A DNA stretch of 6,546 nt, from positions 1 to 6,546 of the forward strand of contig JACOUJ010000052.1 in the NCBI GenBank assembly GCA_016177865.1, in the 5' to 3' direction. Origin of the DNA: Candidatus Rokuibacteriota bacterium. Lineage in GTDB: Bacteria; Methylomirabilota; Methylomirabilia; Rokubacteriales; JACOUJ01. The number at the start of each line of letters is the position of its first letter. Position 1 is the first letter of the stretch. The translations under genes and the position numbers were made by a program. Positions 6,346-6,546 of this stretch are shown piece after piece. The notes beneath the pieces were generated by a model. That model was not told where the DNA came from, did not search any database, and saw nothing but the letters and a program-made list of their open reading frames with translations.

Positions 6346-6546
6346 TCGCCTGCGGTAAACGCCCGGAGCATTGTCACAATCTCTCCCTCCAGGGCCCTGA
6401 TGTCGGCCTCGATGGCGTCCAGGGGGCGGGGCGGCTGGTGCCTGTAGAAGTAGCGGTTGAAGTTGATCTCGTAGCCGACCTTGCCCACCTGGCCGTCTTT
6501 CCCGTCGCGGATGGCCGTGTTGACCCAGGCGTCCGGGACGTAGGGC
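6321..6546 (-). CDS. hsdM: Type I methyltransferase subunit M (HsdM), C-terminal end only
   Basis: HsdM is the N6-adenine methyltransferase subunit of Type I systems, working as M2S with HsdS. Only the last 74 codons are in the window; the gene runs off the right edge. The visible residues are recognisable as the HsdM tail: PDAWVN, then KVGYEINFNRYFYRHQPPRP and LDAIEADIRALEGEIVTML, matching the usual ending (GYEIPFNRHFY...PPRPLEEIEADI). The catalytic region (NPPF) and AdoMet-binding motifs lie outside. The final residues DENRPSSG lie in a 22-bp repeat and probably differ from the ancestral terminus. The gene is first in the operon as far as visible, with hsdS 14 bases downstream. Confidence 0.9.
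   Translation of the reverse strand, partial: PYVPDAWVNTAIRDGKDGQVGKVGYEINFNRYFYRHQPPRPLDAIEADIRALEGEIVTMLRAFTAGDENRPSSG

Overview
The window carries most of a Type I restriction-modification operon, read entirely on the minus strand (right to left), with an AbiE-family toxin-antitoxin pair inserted between the specificity and restriction genes. The DNA is GC-rich with mostly G or C at third codon positions. This fits a high-GC bacterium, but nothing here fixes the lineage. No tRNA, rRNA, CRISPR array, transposase or integrase is visible.

Layout in transcription order: the 3' end of hsdM enters from the right edge (74 codons visible). A 14-nt gap containing a 22-bp imperfect tandem repeat leads to an intact hsdS (465 aa, two target-recognition domains). 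A 61-nt gap after hsdS holds a 17-bp-arm inverted repeat with an extended -10-like element in its spacer. This is the likely autoregulated promoter/operator of abiEi (antitoxin, 201 aa) and abiEii (nucleotidyltransferase toxin, 312 aa), which overlap by 4 nt. hsdR begins 2 nt after the abiEii stop. A remnant of the uvrA 3' end (about 70 codons) lies just downstream of hsdR at the left edge.

hsdR appears broken. Its N-terminal 680 residues (nuclease, Walker A, DEAH, TAT) and C-terminal 324 residues are both well preserved but sit in different frames. The junction falls in the conserved KFQTGFDQP helicase motif, where comparison with the family implies a net loss of 8 nt. If real, the locus keeps modification (M+S) and toxin-antitoxin functions but has lost ATP-dependent restriction. 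A sequencing or assembly error cannot be excluded from the sequence alone.

Functional reading: HsdM and HsdS make the sequence-specific adenine methyltransferase, and HsdR normally adds translocation and cleavage. AbiE is a phage-defence/addiction module. Its own operator sits upstream of abiEi-abiEii-hsdR, and the junctions are tight, so the antitoxin may also set hsdR expression. An 8-G run in abiEi is positioned so that a -1 slip would fuse antitoxin to toxin in one open frame. The uvrA remnant suggests that the defence locus landed at, or recombined with, the 3' end of a uvrA gene.
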